Below, piece by piece: positions 44,019-54,278 of a stretch of DNA of 64,000 nucleotides. Made by a program: the position numbers and the translations under genes. This stretch comes from Favolaschia claudopus. Its lineage: Eukaryota > Basidiomycota > Agaricomycetes > Agaricales > Mycenaceae. Position 1 is the first letter of the stretch. Every line of letters starts with the position of its first letter. A model generated the notes under the pieces. The model was not told where the DNA came from and ran no database searches. It was given only the letters and a program-made list of their open reading frames with translations. The DNA is taken from positions 496,001 through 560,000 of the forward strand of contig JAWWNJ010000152.1 of the NCBI GenBank assembly GCA_037176885.1, written 5' to 3'.

Positions 44019-44524
44019 GATAGACCACATACATTGATATACTGTGACTGTGACATCAATCCAGTCCTTTCGGCTTCTTTGCCGTGTTGAAACCGGTCAT
44101 TTTCGTTTCTGAATGCTGGCAATTGATGGACTTGATGGCCTGGAAGGCCGCCTGATCAATATCAGCTAGCCGCGTTTTCGTTTTCGATTTTCGTTCATAC
44201 CGAATTTTGCGGCACCTGATTCCCGAAAGTTCCCCGAAATAGGTAGAAAATGTGTCTTTGGTGGGAAATTCGTCAGATTGTACCTGATTGACCTCGAAGT
44301 TGGCCCAATTTGGTGGGAATCAGTGGTGGAACTTGTGTTTGAGGAGTCTCGGGTATCTTTTATCCGAATCTGAACCAGCCTTGGCCCCCAGCCTCCATGA
44401 TTTATCCGAATTGTGGGGCAGGGTTGGCGTCGTCGATGGTCGATTTCTTATCCGAATCCGGGCAGGGTGCGCGCAATTTTTGGGCATGTTTTATCCGAAT
44501 CGAAAATTTCGCGGGCAGGCATCA

Positions 44525-45213
44525 TACAGTGGTGGCAAATAGAAATTGCCGTGGCTTTTCGGCCAAAATCTTGCTGTATACTTCACCGAATGACCTGAAA
44601 TAAAATGTAGAGATAAATATATGATACTACTGTACCACCTAGAACACTCAGCTATATATTATGCCCTGACAATGCATCAATAACAGGACAGTTTCTGATT
44701 ATTGCCATATCTGGAAAAGCTCAATGTATCCTCAGCAAAAAAATGTCATAATAGGATGAAAGTACTTGAAAAACAATGCTAGTTATCACTTTGATTGACT
44801 GGAATTGAACCTCATTTGAGCTCGCAACGGCTGCTTGAAGTTGGTCCTTTTAGCTATTTTCTCTGCATTTTCAGCTATTTTGTGTGAAAATAGCCAACTT
44901 TGAGCGGCTGCTGTGAGCCCAAATGAGGGTCAGTTCCATTCAACCAAAGTGGAAACTAGGACTGTTTTTCAAGTACTTTCATCCTATTATGACACCTTTT
45001 CGCTGAACCCTCATTGTGTTTTTCCGAATATGGCAAAAATCGGAAATCATCCTATGATTGATGCATTCTTAGGGCATAATATATTGCTGAGTGTTCTAAG
45101 AGGTACAGAAGTATCACATACCCATCTCTACATTTTATTTGAGGTCATTCGGTGAAGTATACAGCCAGATTTTCACCGAAAAGCCACGGCAATTTCTATT
45201 TGCCACCACTGTA
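44525..45213. mobile_element. Foldback element: whole length is an inverted repeat
   Basis: Both arms, each about 340 bp, start TACAGTGGTGGCAAATAGAA and stay alignable to the centre near 44870 (..AAAGTACTTGAAAAACA.., ..GCATCAATM.. blocks mirrored). TA-bordered. No gene. A diverged relative is at 52534-53035. Confidence 0.8.
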
Positions 45214-45479
45214 GGTGGTTGTTGGGGGTCCTATAGAATCCAACTTGACGCTACTAGGAATACATTACAGCGCACCTAGCGAGGGAGAATCCAAAGAGAA
45301 GAAAGGCTAAGGATTCCCACGCTAGGTGTGGCAAACATATACTAACTAATTCCCACAAGGCCGGGTCAACCGGCAATATGTACAGCTCGTAGTTGCGAGT
45401 GCCATAAGTCAACACGAAGCAAGAACCAACCTGTTTTTCTTGCACAATCAAGTCGTAAACGGGGGTCATATTGAGGGGG
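45214..45479. other. No gene recognised
   Basis: Short spacer between two inverted-repeat elements; no structure supported. Confidence 0.3.
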
Positions 45480-46118
45480 TATACACCGAACGCGACATGC
45501 GCGACACCCTTGATTCGCGACACATCTGTGGTAGATACGACACATCGTCACATCATGTCACGGTTGATCAAGGGAAGATTTGCGTGACACTGAGTGACAA
45601 TCAGCATCGCATCACGGCAATTGATTTTGTTTCGTCTTCGGCAAGCCTCGGCAACACTCGGCCCCGCTGTACACCTTTACCCTGGGTGTGCGCGAAGGGG
45701 ACCGACCATTCCCGTCCCCTCCCCTCCCTCGCTGCGCTCGGGGGGTCCGGTTCGGCACACTAAAGCCTCGTTCGCGCGGATTATTCTGTTCCTCATGACC
45801 CTAACCTTCTTACCCTAACCTCCTAACCCTGACCAGCCCTAACCAACCCTAACCCTAACCCTGTGGATTCCCGGAGCTAGGGCGCGCTACGCTTGCCCTA
45901 GCTCCTCGACAGCGTGTTTTTTTTGGCCTTCGGCAGTCACTGTTGTGGGTTGCCGGGGCCTTCGGCAGTCCCTCAAATCCATCAAATTCATTGTCACACT
46001 GATGTGCCTCGCATTTACATGATGTGTCGTACATTCTGCTTGGTGTGTCGAACATTTCCTCGGATGTGTCGCATCTAATCGAACTTAAGGGGGTGTCGCT
46101 CATGTCGTGTTTGGTCTA
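45480..46118. mobile_element. Inverted-repeat element with GCGACAC motifs and a telomere-like core
   Basis: The left arm (CGAACGCGACATGCGCGACA.. GCGACACATC .. ACGACACATCGT) is mirrored by the right arm (CATGTCGTGTTTGG inverted, GCGACACATCC, ACGACACATCAT). Arms of about 100 bp with small gaps. Ends and TSD are not precisely set. Confidence 0.55.
45795..45862 (-). repeat. Degenerate interstitial telomeric repeat (TTAGGG-type)
   Basis: On the plus strand: GACCCTAACC..TTACCCTAACC..TAACCCTGACC..AACCCTAACCCTAACCC. The last three units are perfect CCCTAA; earlier ones carry one or two changes. Confidence 0.75.
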
Positions 46119-46594
46119 TCCCGATATTGAGGTCGGCCGATGCAGGGTGGATGAATGGGCTTTGCCGCGCACGCGACAGTTGGTGTTTCCACACAACTTC
46201 ACGTGTGGACGGGCGAGAGCGTAGTAGTGGGGAAGACGGATTGAATGGCATCGCGGTCGAGCTGCCGTGGAATAGCTTGGGAACTTAAATAATGTGCTTG
46301 ATTTGTCAAATCTTGTGCCGGGACGTTGGGTCAAAAGGTGAAATGTCGGGTTATCGAGGAAGGATGAGGCTGAGTAATAAGGTAGCGGACACACAAACAC
46401 TGTTAACCCACGTGATTTGATGTGACATGACCATATTGGGAATGAAATCGAAAAAGCGCGCAATAAGTAGTCCACATGTAGTGAAATGGAGATTCGGGCA
46501 CAACAGTTCTGTGAGGATAGCTCCCCCGTTGCCCTCAGAGTTTAAATTTTGGCCAAATCTTGAAAATTGAGTGAGGAGTTCCCCAAATATGGAT

Positions 46595-47586
46595 TACTGT
46601 AGTATTTCGGTCAATTCTCCCGGCTTGTGACCTGTGACACCTCGGAACGAAATATGAAGTTCGTCAATGGGCCAGAAAGAACGTGACACCCCAAGAATAT
46701 TCGTCAATGCCTCGAGAATGTCTCCTTTCTTATTTTAATCTACTGCACTGCGCTTAAGGCTCCAACCCTTTCCGTTTGTAAACGTTTATACACCGTTTTT
46801 GTTTCCGTTTTGTTTGCCAGGGTGCGGAAACAGTTTATAAACAGTTTATATCTTGGGGGCAGTTAGCAGTCTTCCACCGCAGTAAATGAGGTCAAAAAAA
46901 GGCGATATCACTGGGTTTATATCACAACACCATTGACAATGCCATCAGAATGCTTTCTCTTCGATACCTGAGGTTACGGACCTCAGTCGTTCGCGTTGTG
47001 GTAGTTGTTCCAAATAAGGAAATACCCCCACTTGGTCCTGGATGTGCTGGTACGTCCGAATTCTGCCTCGGAGCATCATTCAGGATGTTCAAATAGAATG
47101 AAAGCAATCGATTCGAGGCATTAGCGATACAGCTTGAGGGAATTGAATTTCTGAGCCCTGAAAACAGTTTGTAAACGGTTTTAAACCATTTCCGTTTTGT
47201 TTGCCAGATTCCACAAACGAAAACGAAATGGTTGGAGCCTTAACTGCGCTCCAGAATGCAACATAATATAGAAGTAGACGGAATTTATCTTCAATAATCT
47301 AACCGGTACACGGCGAAATTGGCCAAGACATAGCCGCGGTAGGTGCTAATGAAGCCGGGAAACGGAGCAAACTGTCAGAAACCGGCATTTCGGGGGATAT
47401 GCCCGGTATTCTGCCACAGAAGCGCGTCGAATGGCGTGCCGAGAAAAAAATGTATTTTTTCGCAGATTTTGGGACTTTTTTGTCACATTCGTTCAAGGTC
47501 TCGGTGACCTGTGACACGTACGAAAAAATTCGTCAATTTGGGGGCCTGTGACGCGTGACAGGCGAATTGATCGAAATAGTACAGTA
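46595..47586. mobile_element. TA-flanked element, TACTGTANTATTTCG family, with nested hAT MITE
   Basis: Left TACTGTAGTATTTCGGTCAA and inverted right TACTGTACTATTTCGATCAA. GACCTGTGACAC/GTGACGCGTGAC words lie inside both ends. Contains the 46755-47242 MITE. No transposase. Confidence 0.75.
46755..47242. mobile_element. hAT-type MITE, TAAGGCTCCAACC family
   Basis: Ends TAAGGCTCCAACC and inverse; 8-bp TSD ACTGCGCT at 46747-46754 and 47243-47250, perfect. GTTTGTAAACG/GTTTATAAACAG/CCGTTTTGTTTGCCAG words recur in both subterminal zones. Confidence 0.85.
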
Positions 47587-48223
47587 ACCGTATATTGACG
47601 CGTTGACTATGGTGCGCATCGCGTAAACACCACCTGAACTTGAATGAAGTTTGGCATCAATCATATGAAGATTTACTTGATTCTCACTTAGACTGCTGTG
47701 AGGTCAGATATAACCAGAGGTTTGAATCATCCTTCCACGTAGTCTGAGCAGCGTTGAATCAATCAGTCATCATGCCGCCGCCCGGCAGCTGCAACTCTCT
47801 TGATCCGCTTGATGACATCATGATCGCTTTCTGAATAACATTGAGAAGTTGTTTGTTGATCATGTATCCGCCTTTGCTGGCTATAGGTTCTTTCCTATGT
47901 CCTCTCCCTCCCTTTACCTTAGTATTTGATTTATTCTCAGGTTGGCCAACGTCTCACCAATTCCGCTGCTTTGATTCTTAAAAATCAAATCAAAGCAGCG
48001 GAATTGGTGTAATTTTCTGACTCTTTGGTCTACTTCCGTTGAGAGTGTCAACTGAAGTGTGCGGATACTGAGCTCACGCTCCCTAGGAGGCTTGACACAT
48101 TTATAATCTTGCTAGTAGCCTTGGCAGAGACATGCATATCAGTATCAATAGCCCTTAGGCCCCTACCCTATCACATGCTCTCAACACGGTCTTGTCAGTT
48201 AAAGCCTGCATCACATAGCATGG
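47587..48223. other. No gene; one strong hairpin
   Basis: Contains the 47955-48009 hairpin. No convincing frame. Confidence 0.3.
47955..48009. repeat. Perfect 22-bp-arm hairpin
   Basis: CACCAATTCCGCTGCTTTGATT pairs exactly with 47988-48009 across an 11-nt loop CTTAAAAATCA. Confidence 0.9.
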
Positions 48224-48228
48224 GTCGT

Positions 48229-48431
48229 TGTGACGGAAGCGAGGGGAAGTCGAGTTCCGGCACAAGGGGATCAAGAGAGAACTGGTGTAAGGACTAAATT
48301 GACCAAGAGAAAACTATCTACGACAAGAGCTAACTACTTATACAGGAAAATAGAGGCTGTGTGGGGGGAGTCATGGGGACGACATACGGGCAGATCTCGC
48401 CGTGAGCGGATGCGAACGCCGATCCGTCACA
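48229..48431 (-). repeat. 3' LTR of the gypsy-type element
   Basis: 203 bp, TG..CA with 9-bp terminal inverted repeats TGTGACGGA/TCCGTCACA. Confidence 0.92.
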
Positions 48432-48617
48432 TCCGCCCTCCAGATCGTCGACCACGACGAGCTCAATCTTCATACGAAAATAAATAAATCTTGTTCAAAA
48501 TTCAACATGTCCGAATAAATCCGAAATGGTCTTCGAAAAATCAAATTCAAACCATTCTGGGTATCCTCGCCCTCCTCGACGACCATTTCGATGTCGAGGA
48601 GAGGAAATCGTGCGAAT

Positions 48618-49814
48618 TCAGAAGTGTTCAAGGACTTCTGTGCTCTCCAACAGAGCATCGCGATCAACCGTCGTATCAAAATGAATGCCATGCGCTGCGA
48701 AACCGGGCGGACCTTTCCCTTTGGAAGCCATTGAGTTCAACTCAGGACAGTTCCGTGAAAGGTGTCCGTGAACGCCACAGTTGAAGCACAAGCCGGCGGC
48801 AAGATATCGTTTCTTAACGGAAAGATTTTTGCCGCTGTCGTGAGACTTTGGCGTAGTCGTGGTAGGTTCAGTTTCAACACTGGAAACCGAGAGAACGCGC
48901 CCTCCATTACGACGTTTCTCGTTCAAATCTGAATCCAGTTTTCGGTTATCGGGCTTGGATCGAGTTGTCGGTTGACTCGGTTCAGCCATATCAAGTTCAT
49001 CGTTATCATCGTCGACCTTGACAATAATTTCGGCGCTTTCCGCACCAGTGGTGACTTCAGCCCAAGAAGAGGTTTCAGGATCAAGCTTATCTCGGAACAT
49101 TTCCTTGCGAATGTCGGCGTTGAGGCTCCGCCAAAACATAACAACCTTTTCCTGGTTGGCTTCAAGACCAATGGTATTGAAGATCCACGAATATTCGTCG
49201 TTCTCAACCTTGCTGTTGTAGAATTCCAGTGCGCGACCCGTCAAATAATAAGACAAGTAGAACACACGTTGGTTGGCAGGAACTTTACCAACTTGGACGT
49301 AATTCGAACCTTCCTTGACAAATCGGTGGAAGGCAATAGCGTCGGGTGAGCCGTCATACTCCTTTGGAGGTATGGGCTTCAAAATCATTTTATCTTTCTG
49401 GTCGGAATCCCGCTTCTTCTTCGAGGAACGGCGCTTGCGACGATTTCGTGCAGGGTGTGACTTCCCGGAGCCTGAACCGTCTGAGGACTCAGAGTTGGAA
49501 TCTGAGGAATCAGATGGATCGGAAGGGGTGGGTGAACCATCTACACGTTCGGCATTGCGCAATGTGCGCTCGATGAAGCTGCCTGGCGCAATGCGCGCAG
49601 GAGGTGTCGGTTCGGGTCGGGATCCGCGGGTTTCGGAACGGATCTGCCGAACGATGCTGTCTTTGACAGCTGTCTGCGCCTTGGTTAAATTAACTCTAGG
49701 CGTCGGTGTCGTCGTCCGAGAACGTTGCAAGCTGCTAATCTGCGCCTGCAGATCAGCTATCTTTTCGTCTATGCTCTGGCCAGAGACAACGGTGTCGTTC
49801 TTCTGCTTCAGCAA
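48618..49814 (-). CDS. gag: Gag region ORF3 with capsid-like core and CCHC zinc knuckle
   Basis: An open frame of 398 codons; the first codon listed here (49814) is TTG, so entry probably needs a frameshift from ORF2. An acidic Ser/Asp stretch and a basic NRRKRRSSKKKRD segment precede the gypsy-type Gag core, with phrases FHRFVKEGSNYVQVG and RVFYLSYYLTGRALEFYNSK. The usual middle of the core (about 40 residues after EYSW) seems shortened. A CCHC knuckle, CFNCGVHGHLSRNC (C-x2-C-x4-H-x4-C), lies near residue 350. Gag forms particles and binds element RNA. The frame ends about 190 bases before the 3' LTR, with no pol. Confidence 0.82.
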   Translation of the reverse strand: MLKQKNDTVVSGQSIDEKIADLQAQISSLQRSRTTTPTPRVNLTKAQTAVKDSIVRQIRSETRGSRPEPTPPARIAPGSFIERTLRNAERVDGSPTPSDPSDSSDSNSESSDGSGSGKSHPARNRRKRRSSKKKRDSDQKDKMILKPIPPKEYDGSPDAIAFHRFVKEGSNYVQVGKVPANQRVFYLSYYLTGRALEFYNSKVENDEYSWIFNTIGLEANQEKVVMFWRSLNADIRKEMFRDKLDPETSSWAEVTTGAESAEIIVKVDDDNDELDMAEPSQPTTRSKPDNRKLDSDLNEKRRNGGRVLSVSSVETEPTTTTPKSHDSGKNLSVKKRYLAAGLCFNCGVHGHLSRNCPELNSMASKGKGPPGFAAHGIHFDTTVDRDALLESTEVLEHF

Positions 49815-50230
49815 AGGTCTCGGAGTTCGGAAGCCAAGTTGATTGGCGTCTGATCAAAGAACCCAGGTGGCGGTGAATGCCGTTCAGTTTTGACAGCACG
49901 GCGAAGTGCGGCATAGTGCTCAAGAGCTGCTCTTTGCGCGTCGAAGTCGCGCTCAGAGAAATCTTCTGAGAAATTAGCAGCACCCCAATTGCGTGGGTCT
50001 GCGCTTTTACCCTTCAGGTGGGAGGGGCCAACACCAGAAGGTCGGGCAGGACTGACAATTTCAGGCACATTCACTGCCGATCTATCATCAATATCAATCA
50101 GGTTCGTGTTCTCATCATCTGGCGGGATCTCACGCGGGATAGTTAGCCCGCGCTCCGACGCAGCAGCCAAAGCTTCCTGAGCCAAAGCTTGGTGGCGGCG
50201 AGCAACACTCACAAGCTCATTCACACTCAT
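49808..50230 (-). CDS. Gag region ORF2
   Basis: 140 residues starting MSVNELVSVARRHQALAQEA, a helical N-terminus, then an acidic linker and a basic end. Its ATG overlaps the ORF1 stop as ATGA, an arrangement that permits stop-restart translation. It ends TGA at 49810-49808, inside the beginning of ORF3's frame. No recognised domain on its own; it sits where the middle of Gag would be. Confidence 0.55.
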   Translation of the reverse strand: MSVNELVSVARRHQALAQEALAAASERGLTIPREIPPDDENTNLIDIDDRSAVNVPEIVSPARPSGVGPSHLKGKSADPRNWGAANFSEDFSERDFDAQRAALEHYAALRRAVKTERHSPPPGFFDQTPINLASELRDLC

Positions 50231-50769
50231 AACTTATTCTGAATCGCACGGGAGACGGTCGACGTAGAATGGGATAAAACATCACGGGAAGTGACTACGG
50301 TGAGTGAGTCCGACTCTTGACGACGGGGTGTTGCGACGCGCGGCGTGGCAAGGCCTTCGCCAAGAATTCCCCAATCCACGGCAGAGGTCAAAACGGGCTC
50401 AGACAGCTCGGTATGCATCGAGGGTATCGACGATGAGGTCTCGTTGCCCAGAGGCAACGGTTCGACGCCCGAAAGCGAAGCGGTCTCACCACCCGAAGGC
50501 GATGGGGTCTCGCCGCCCGAAGGCAGCGGTGTATCTACACGAGAGGAAGATCGTCCACCCGATACCACCCGACTGTACAGCAGGTCGGGAGAAACGGGGC
50601 GTGAATTTGTCGAGGAGGCACGACTCTCCGGTCGAGGAGTTCCAGAGCGGGAACTCGCAGTGCTGGTGGTACTAGCAGCTCTCAGATTCGACGCCGGCAG
50701 CCCAGAGACAGGAGCTTGACGAGCATGAGAACGGAGAGGATAGCGAGCGGCGCCAGCAGGATCAGTCAT
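50227..50769 (-). CDS. Gag region ORF1
   Basis: An ATG-initiated 180-residue frame, the first after the 5' LTR and leader. It is Ser/Thr/Pro-rich with repeated PSGGET units (residues about 83-105, LPSGGETPSPSGGETASLSG), as in the disordered N-terminus of agaric gypsy Gag. It stops with TGA overlapping the next ATG (ATGA). It has no known enzymatic role and is probably a domain of one Gag polyprotein. Confidence 0.6.
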   Translation of the reverse strand: MTDPAGAARYPLRSHARQAPVSGLPASNLRAASTTSTASSRSGTPRPESRASSTNSRPVSPDLLYSRVVSGGRSSSRVDTPLPSGGETPSPSGGETASLSGVEPLPLGNETSSSIPSMHTELSEPVLTSAVDWGILGEGLATPRVATPRRQESDSLTVVTSRDVLSHSTSTVSRAIQNKL

Positions 50770-50865
50770 CGGGGTCGATGTCGAGCTCAGAGGGTCAGAG
50801 AAAGTCGGGGGAAGGCGTAGTCAAGAGCGTCGACAAGATCTAGGTCCTTGGTCCAGTTCAAAAGA

Positions 50866-51079
50866 TGTGACGGAAGCGAGGGGAAGTCGAGTTCCGGCAC
50901 AAGGGGATCAAGAGAGAACTGGTGTAAGGACTAAATTGACCAAGAGAAAGCTATCTACGACAAGAGCTAACTACTTATACAGGAAAATAGAGGCTGTGTC
51001 TGGGCTGTGTGGGGGGAGTCATGGGGACGACATACGGGCAGATCTCGCCGTGAGCGGATGCGAACGCCGATCCGTCACA
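50866..51079 (-). repeat. 5' LTR of the gypsy-type element
   Basis: 214 bp; same ends as the 3' LTR, with an extra 11 bp. Downstream on the minus strand TGGACCAAGGACC, ten bases after the LTR, is a possible primer site, but the spacing is unusual. Confidence 0.92.
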
Positions 51080-51084
51080 GTCGT

Positions 51085-51514
51085 TCGTAGGGATCTACTT
51101 ATCATTCTGAGTTGCATTAATCAGTATTGCTTCTCAACTTTGAACGGAAAGAGTCTTACTTGAAACGAAGTCCACCTGCAGCCTAGAAAATACGAGTCCG
51201 AGACTGTAAACCTGTGTAAAGTCTGAATCAATGTCAAGTGAACACATACATAAGAATACTTTGACATCCGCAATATAATCTCAAGTATAATCAACGGAAA
51301 GGCATAATCAATCCAATACCAAGCAGTTGATTAAAATAAATGCTCACCACATTTGCATAGTTCAAATGATCAAATGACGAAAATATTCTAACTGCTTACA
51401 GAGTCAACCAGCGGCCTGGAAAAAAAGTCAGGAGGACAAGGAGCAAAAGAGAGGAAGAAATGCAAACAAGACGACTTCAGTGTTCAATATGAGATAGTTT
51501 AGTCAACGGAAATG
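51085..51514. other. No gene recognised
   Basis: AT-rich spacer; no repeats noticed. Confidence 0.3.
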
Positions 51515-52198
51515 GATAATTCTATTTGGCAACCCGGTTGCCAGCTAGTTTGGGGTTGCCGAATAGAATTTTGCTATTTGGCAACCCCTGCTGCCGACGG
51601 CATATCGGCCGGAACTGATCGAGCCCATGATCAGAGGTTGTCCATAGTACTTTCGATTCAAGTACGAACAGTTGAAAAGGTCCGCACTTTGTACAGCCAG
51701 TGGCTTCTCAGGACTATAGCAGGCTGAGTATGTTATGGTGGGCAGATGAGCAAGCTCTCCCGGGCCTATCTGAAATTTGAGCAACGGTTCTTGGATTAAG
51801 CCGGCAATCATTAAGAACCATTCCGAACTCAGCCAAAGACAACGATTTTTGGATGCACCTCGGGTCAATAAATAACAGAGAGCACTCATAGAGAAACGAG
51901 ACAAGACATAAGCAATGGACAATGGTCGTAGGAAGGGAAGGTATGGACATCAATACACCCTCACTGGAATCAGTGTTGTTGGAGCTGGTCATGGTGTCAA
52001 AAAATCGGATAATATGACATTAAAGCTCCCTTTGTTCGTCTAACTCCACTAGTAGGACTCACCTCAGTGCTGACATAGATTTTGCACAGAGCAGATCCTC
52101 GGCAGCGCGGCACATTTGATGCCATCTTTGTTCTATTTGGCAACCCCCGGAAAAAGTAGGGGGTTGCCAAACAAACCGGGTTGCCAATTAGAATTATC
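51515..52198. mobile_element. Inverted-repeat element, GGATAATTCTATTTGGCAAC family
   Basis: Left GGATAATTCTATTTGGCAAC and inverted right GGATAATTCTAATTGGCAAC, with TTGGCAACCC/GGGTTGCC words repeated near both ends. CAACGGAAAT occurs just outside both ends (one extra G at the right), a 9-10 bp TSD. A terminal fragment of the family is at 57186-57288. Confidence 0.7.
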
Positions 52199-52533
52199 CG
52201 CAACGGAAATATGAGAAGGCAAAGACTTGAAAAAGCAGAAGTTTCATAGGATCCTAGGAGCAGAGTTGCGGGAAAATAGATTCGTTGGGCAAAGACATCT
52301 GTGTGCGAGATAGAAACATATTCAACAGGGTTCTGGTAAGCTGTAAGTAGAACCACTAGCGGACTCGGAGAGTCTTGGAAGTACAAAATTGAGGTTGTCG
52401 GCCGCCTTCACTCTGTGCTGAATAGCGCACAAATTGAACTTGAGACATGTCAAAGGTAATATATTCTTTGAAGTAGATTAGGAAATGTACCTGCGCAGAA
52501 TTTAGTCCCTTTGAATTCAATCCAATATAAGCA

Positions 52534-53035
52534 TACAGTGGCCGCCATTAAAACTGCACCAAGCGGTTCTGGGGCATTCAGTGTGTCCTTTGACGCAAAC
52601 AAAGTTCTGGACATGGAATACGGGTGAAATGACTTTTTTAGGCAACTTACCCCATGACCATATATAGTAATTCGAGTGTAATGAATTTTTTAAGGGATTT
52701 ATAAACAGGGCACTTTTCAGTGCTACACCCCACCGAAAAACGGTCTTCATAGGTCGAAAGTCCTCGCAAATACGACCTCAGTCATATGTTACTTTACCTA
52801 GATTCCTGCAATTTTGGACCCGCAATGGCTGCTTGAAGATGGTCATTTTGGTCATTTTTTGAATAAATCTGGCATTTTTAGGCCAAAATGGCCATCTTAC
52901 AGCAACTATTACGGGCTCAAATCGGCAGCAAACTAGGTAAAGTCAGATATGAATGAGATCGTCTTTAGGAGTACTTTCATCCTATGATGCTTATTTCCCT
53001 GTAGGGTTCAATTCACCGCTGAAAAGTGCGGTGTA
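52534..53035. mobile_element. Diverged foldback element, relative of 44525-45213
   Basis: Begins TACAGTGGCCGCC. Arms around a centre near 52870 align (TTTACCTAG..GGCTGCTTGAAGATGG.. versus its mirror) at roughly 70 percent. GAAAGTACT and GGCTGCTTGAAG phrases are shared with the 44525 element. The right terminus is missing. Confidence 0.55.
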
Positions 53036-53595
53036 AAAAAAACACATGAAAAATCAAGCTCCTGTCCCAGCCGAGCTCCCAGAGTCGGAGGGCACATTCC
53101 TTGATGTCAGGGCTAATCCGACGGTTGACCATGGGAAGGATGTAGTGTATACCGGTAGGTACGAAAAAAACTGTCATTCTCATTACATACTTTCCGGAAC
53201 GGAAACAGCCTCAGCGGCCTTGGATTCTGGAATGGCGGGGTTGCCATCCCAACCGAAAGTTGCCACGTCATCATCACGTGATAACGACCAACTTTCACCG
53301 GACTTGATCAAGTTGATGGTTTTCTTTGAGCTCGAAGTCTCTCATTTTGACTTGTGGACCCCCCATTCGTAAAGTCGTTCCCTCTATTGCCGTAAGGATA
53401 CCAATGTACTTCAGTCCTAGCGCGGGTAACGCGCTGAGGATTCACGTCCCGAATGATGACCGTCGCTTTCCTGGACGGCTTGAATGCCAACTTGGGATTT
53501 CTCTGGACGACGAAACCAACGAGTGGGCTGTTAAAAAAAATTATCAACCACTACGGACGTCGTTCCAAGGCTTTGTTTGAAGTACTCTGAAAGTC

Positions 53596-54160
53596 GGGGC
53601 GCGGTGGTGTAGTGGCATCCATCGTCTCCGGGGAGAGTCGTGTGAGTTTTGCTCACGACGGCGAGGGCCCTCGTTGGTTCGATTCCCTGCCCCGCACCCG
53701 GGAGAAAACACTTTAGACACTCTCGGCTTCTGCTCTCCGACTTTTCAAACTCCGTTCCCTCCGCTTCGGCAAACACGTTTGATCGTGACTTCGGGTCACG
53801 GGTTCCGAGGAGTAGCGCACTTGCGGTTCAAGCCCCGGTCGGCCGGCGGCTGGGAAATTCAACTTTAACAGACGCGCGGCAACAAATCATCCATCACACT
53901 TTGTCTGATCAGGCGTACGCTGCCGCCTTGATCCTTTGACGCCCATCCTACGGGGATCGCAACCTCGGCAAGCACTGGCCAAAGGCCGTCGGACCGGGAC
54001 TTCATGCCCGAGGCACTGGGAGTTGATTGGTTGTATAAAAAGGGTGACGTGGGAGGAAAGGACGGACTGGAAACGATTAATCATGTAGTCGATGTCGGCA
54101 TGTCGTGTACTATAGCCGCTTGCAGCGGCTCGAGCACGTTAATTGATCTCAACAACAACA
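53596..54160 (+). mobile_element. SINE, second copy, with TSDs and AAC tail
   Basis: Starts GGGGCGCGGTGGTGTAGTGG. The A box TGGTGTAGTGG (53604-53614) and B box GGTTCGATTCC (53676-53686) are close to consensus, and 5' CGGGGCG can pair with TGCCCCG as an acceptor stem. GAGAAAACACTTTAGACACTC follows, matching the first copy. The tail is AACAACAACA. Perfect 12-bp TSD ACTCTGAAAGTC at 53584-53595 and 54161-54172. A second B-box-like GGTTCAAGCCC at about 53825 hints at a composite structure. Confidence 0.85.
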
Positions 54161-54278
54161 ACTCTGAAAGTCTGGTGATAAAAACTGGATGCCGTATCAA
54201 CAGGCCAAGAAATTGCAAGCCTTAAGCGATTATTTGGAGGCTGTGGGCTCCACTGATATCAAGGATCTGCCCTACGGC

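Larger units (their letters stand above)
48229..51079 (-). mobile_element. Gypsy-type gag-only LTR retrotransposon with TSDs
   Basis: LTRs at 48229-48431 (203 bp) and 50866-51079 (214 bp) begin TGTGACGGA and end TCCGTCACA. They differ by one substitution and an 11-bp indel (CTGGGCTGTGT duplicated in the right LTR). The 5-bp TSD GTCGT is at 48224-48228 and 51080-51084. Genes are on the minus strand, so the right LTR is 5'. A purine-rich tract (GGAGGGCGGA) precedes the 3' LTR. Only gag-like frames are present; there is no protease, RT or integrase. Near-identical LTRs mark a recent insertion. Confidence 0.92.

Noticed and set aside
45795..45862. True chromosome end
   Set aside because: The tract is short, degenerate and flanked on both sides by ordinary sequence.
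53596..53700. Functional tRNA gene
   Set aside because: A and B boxes and an acceptor-like stem exist, but the T-arm does not pair and the unit is bounded by TSDs with a SINE tail, so it is a SINE head.
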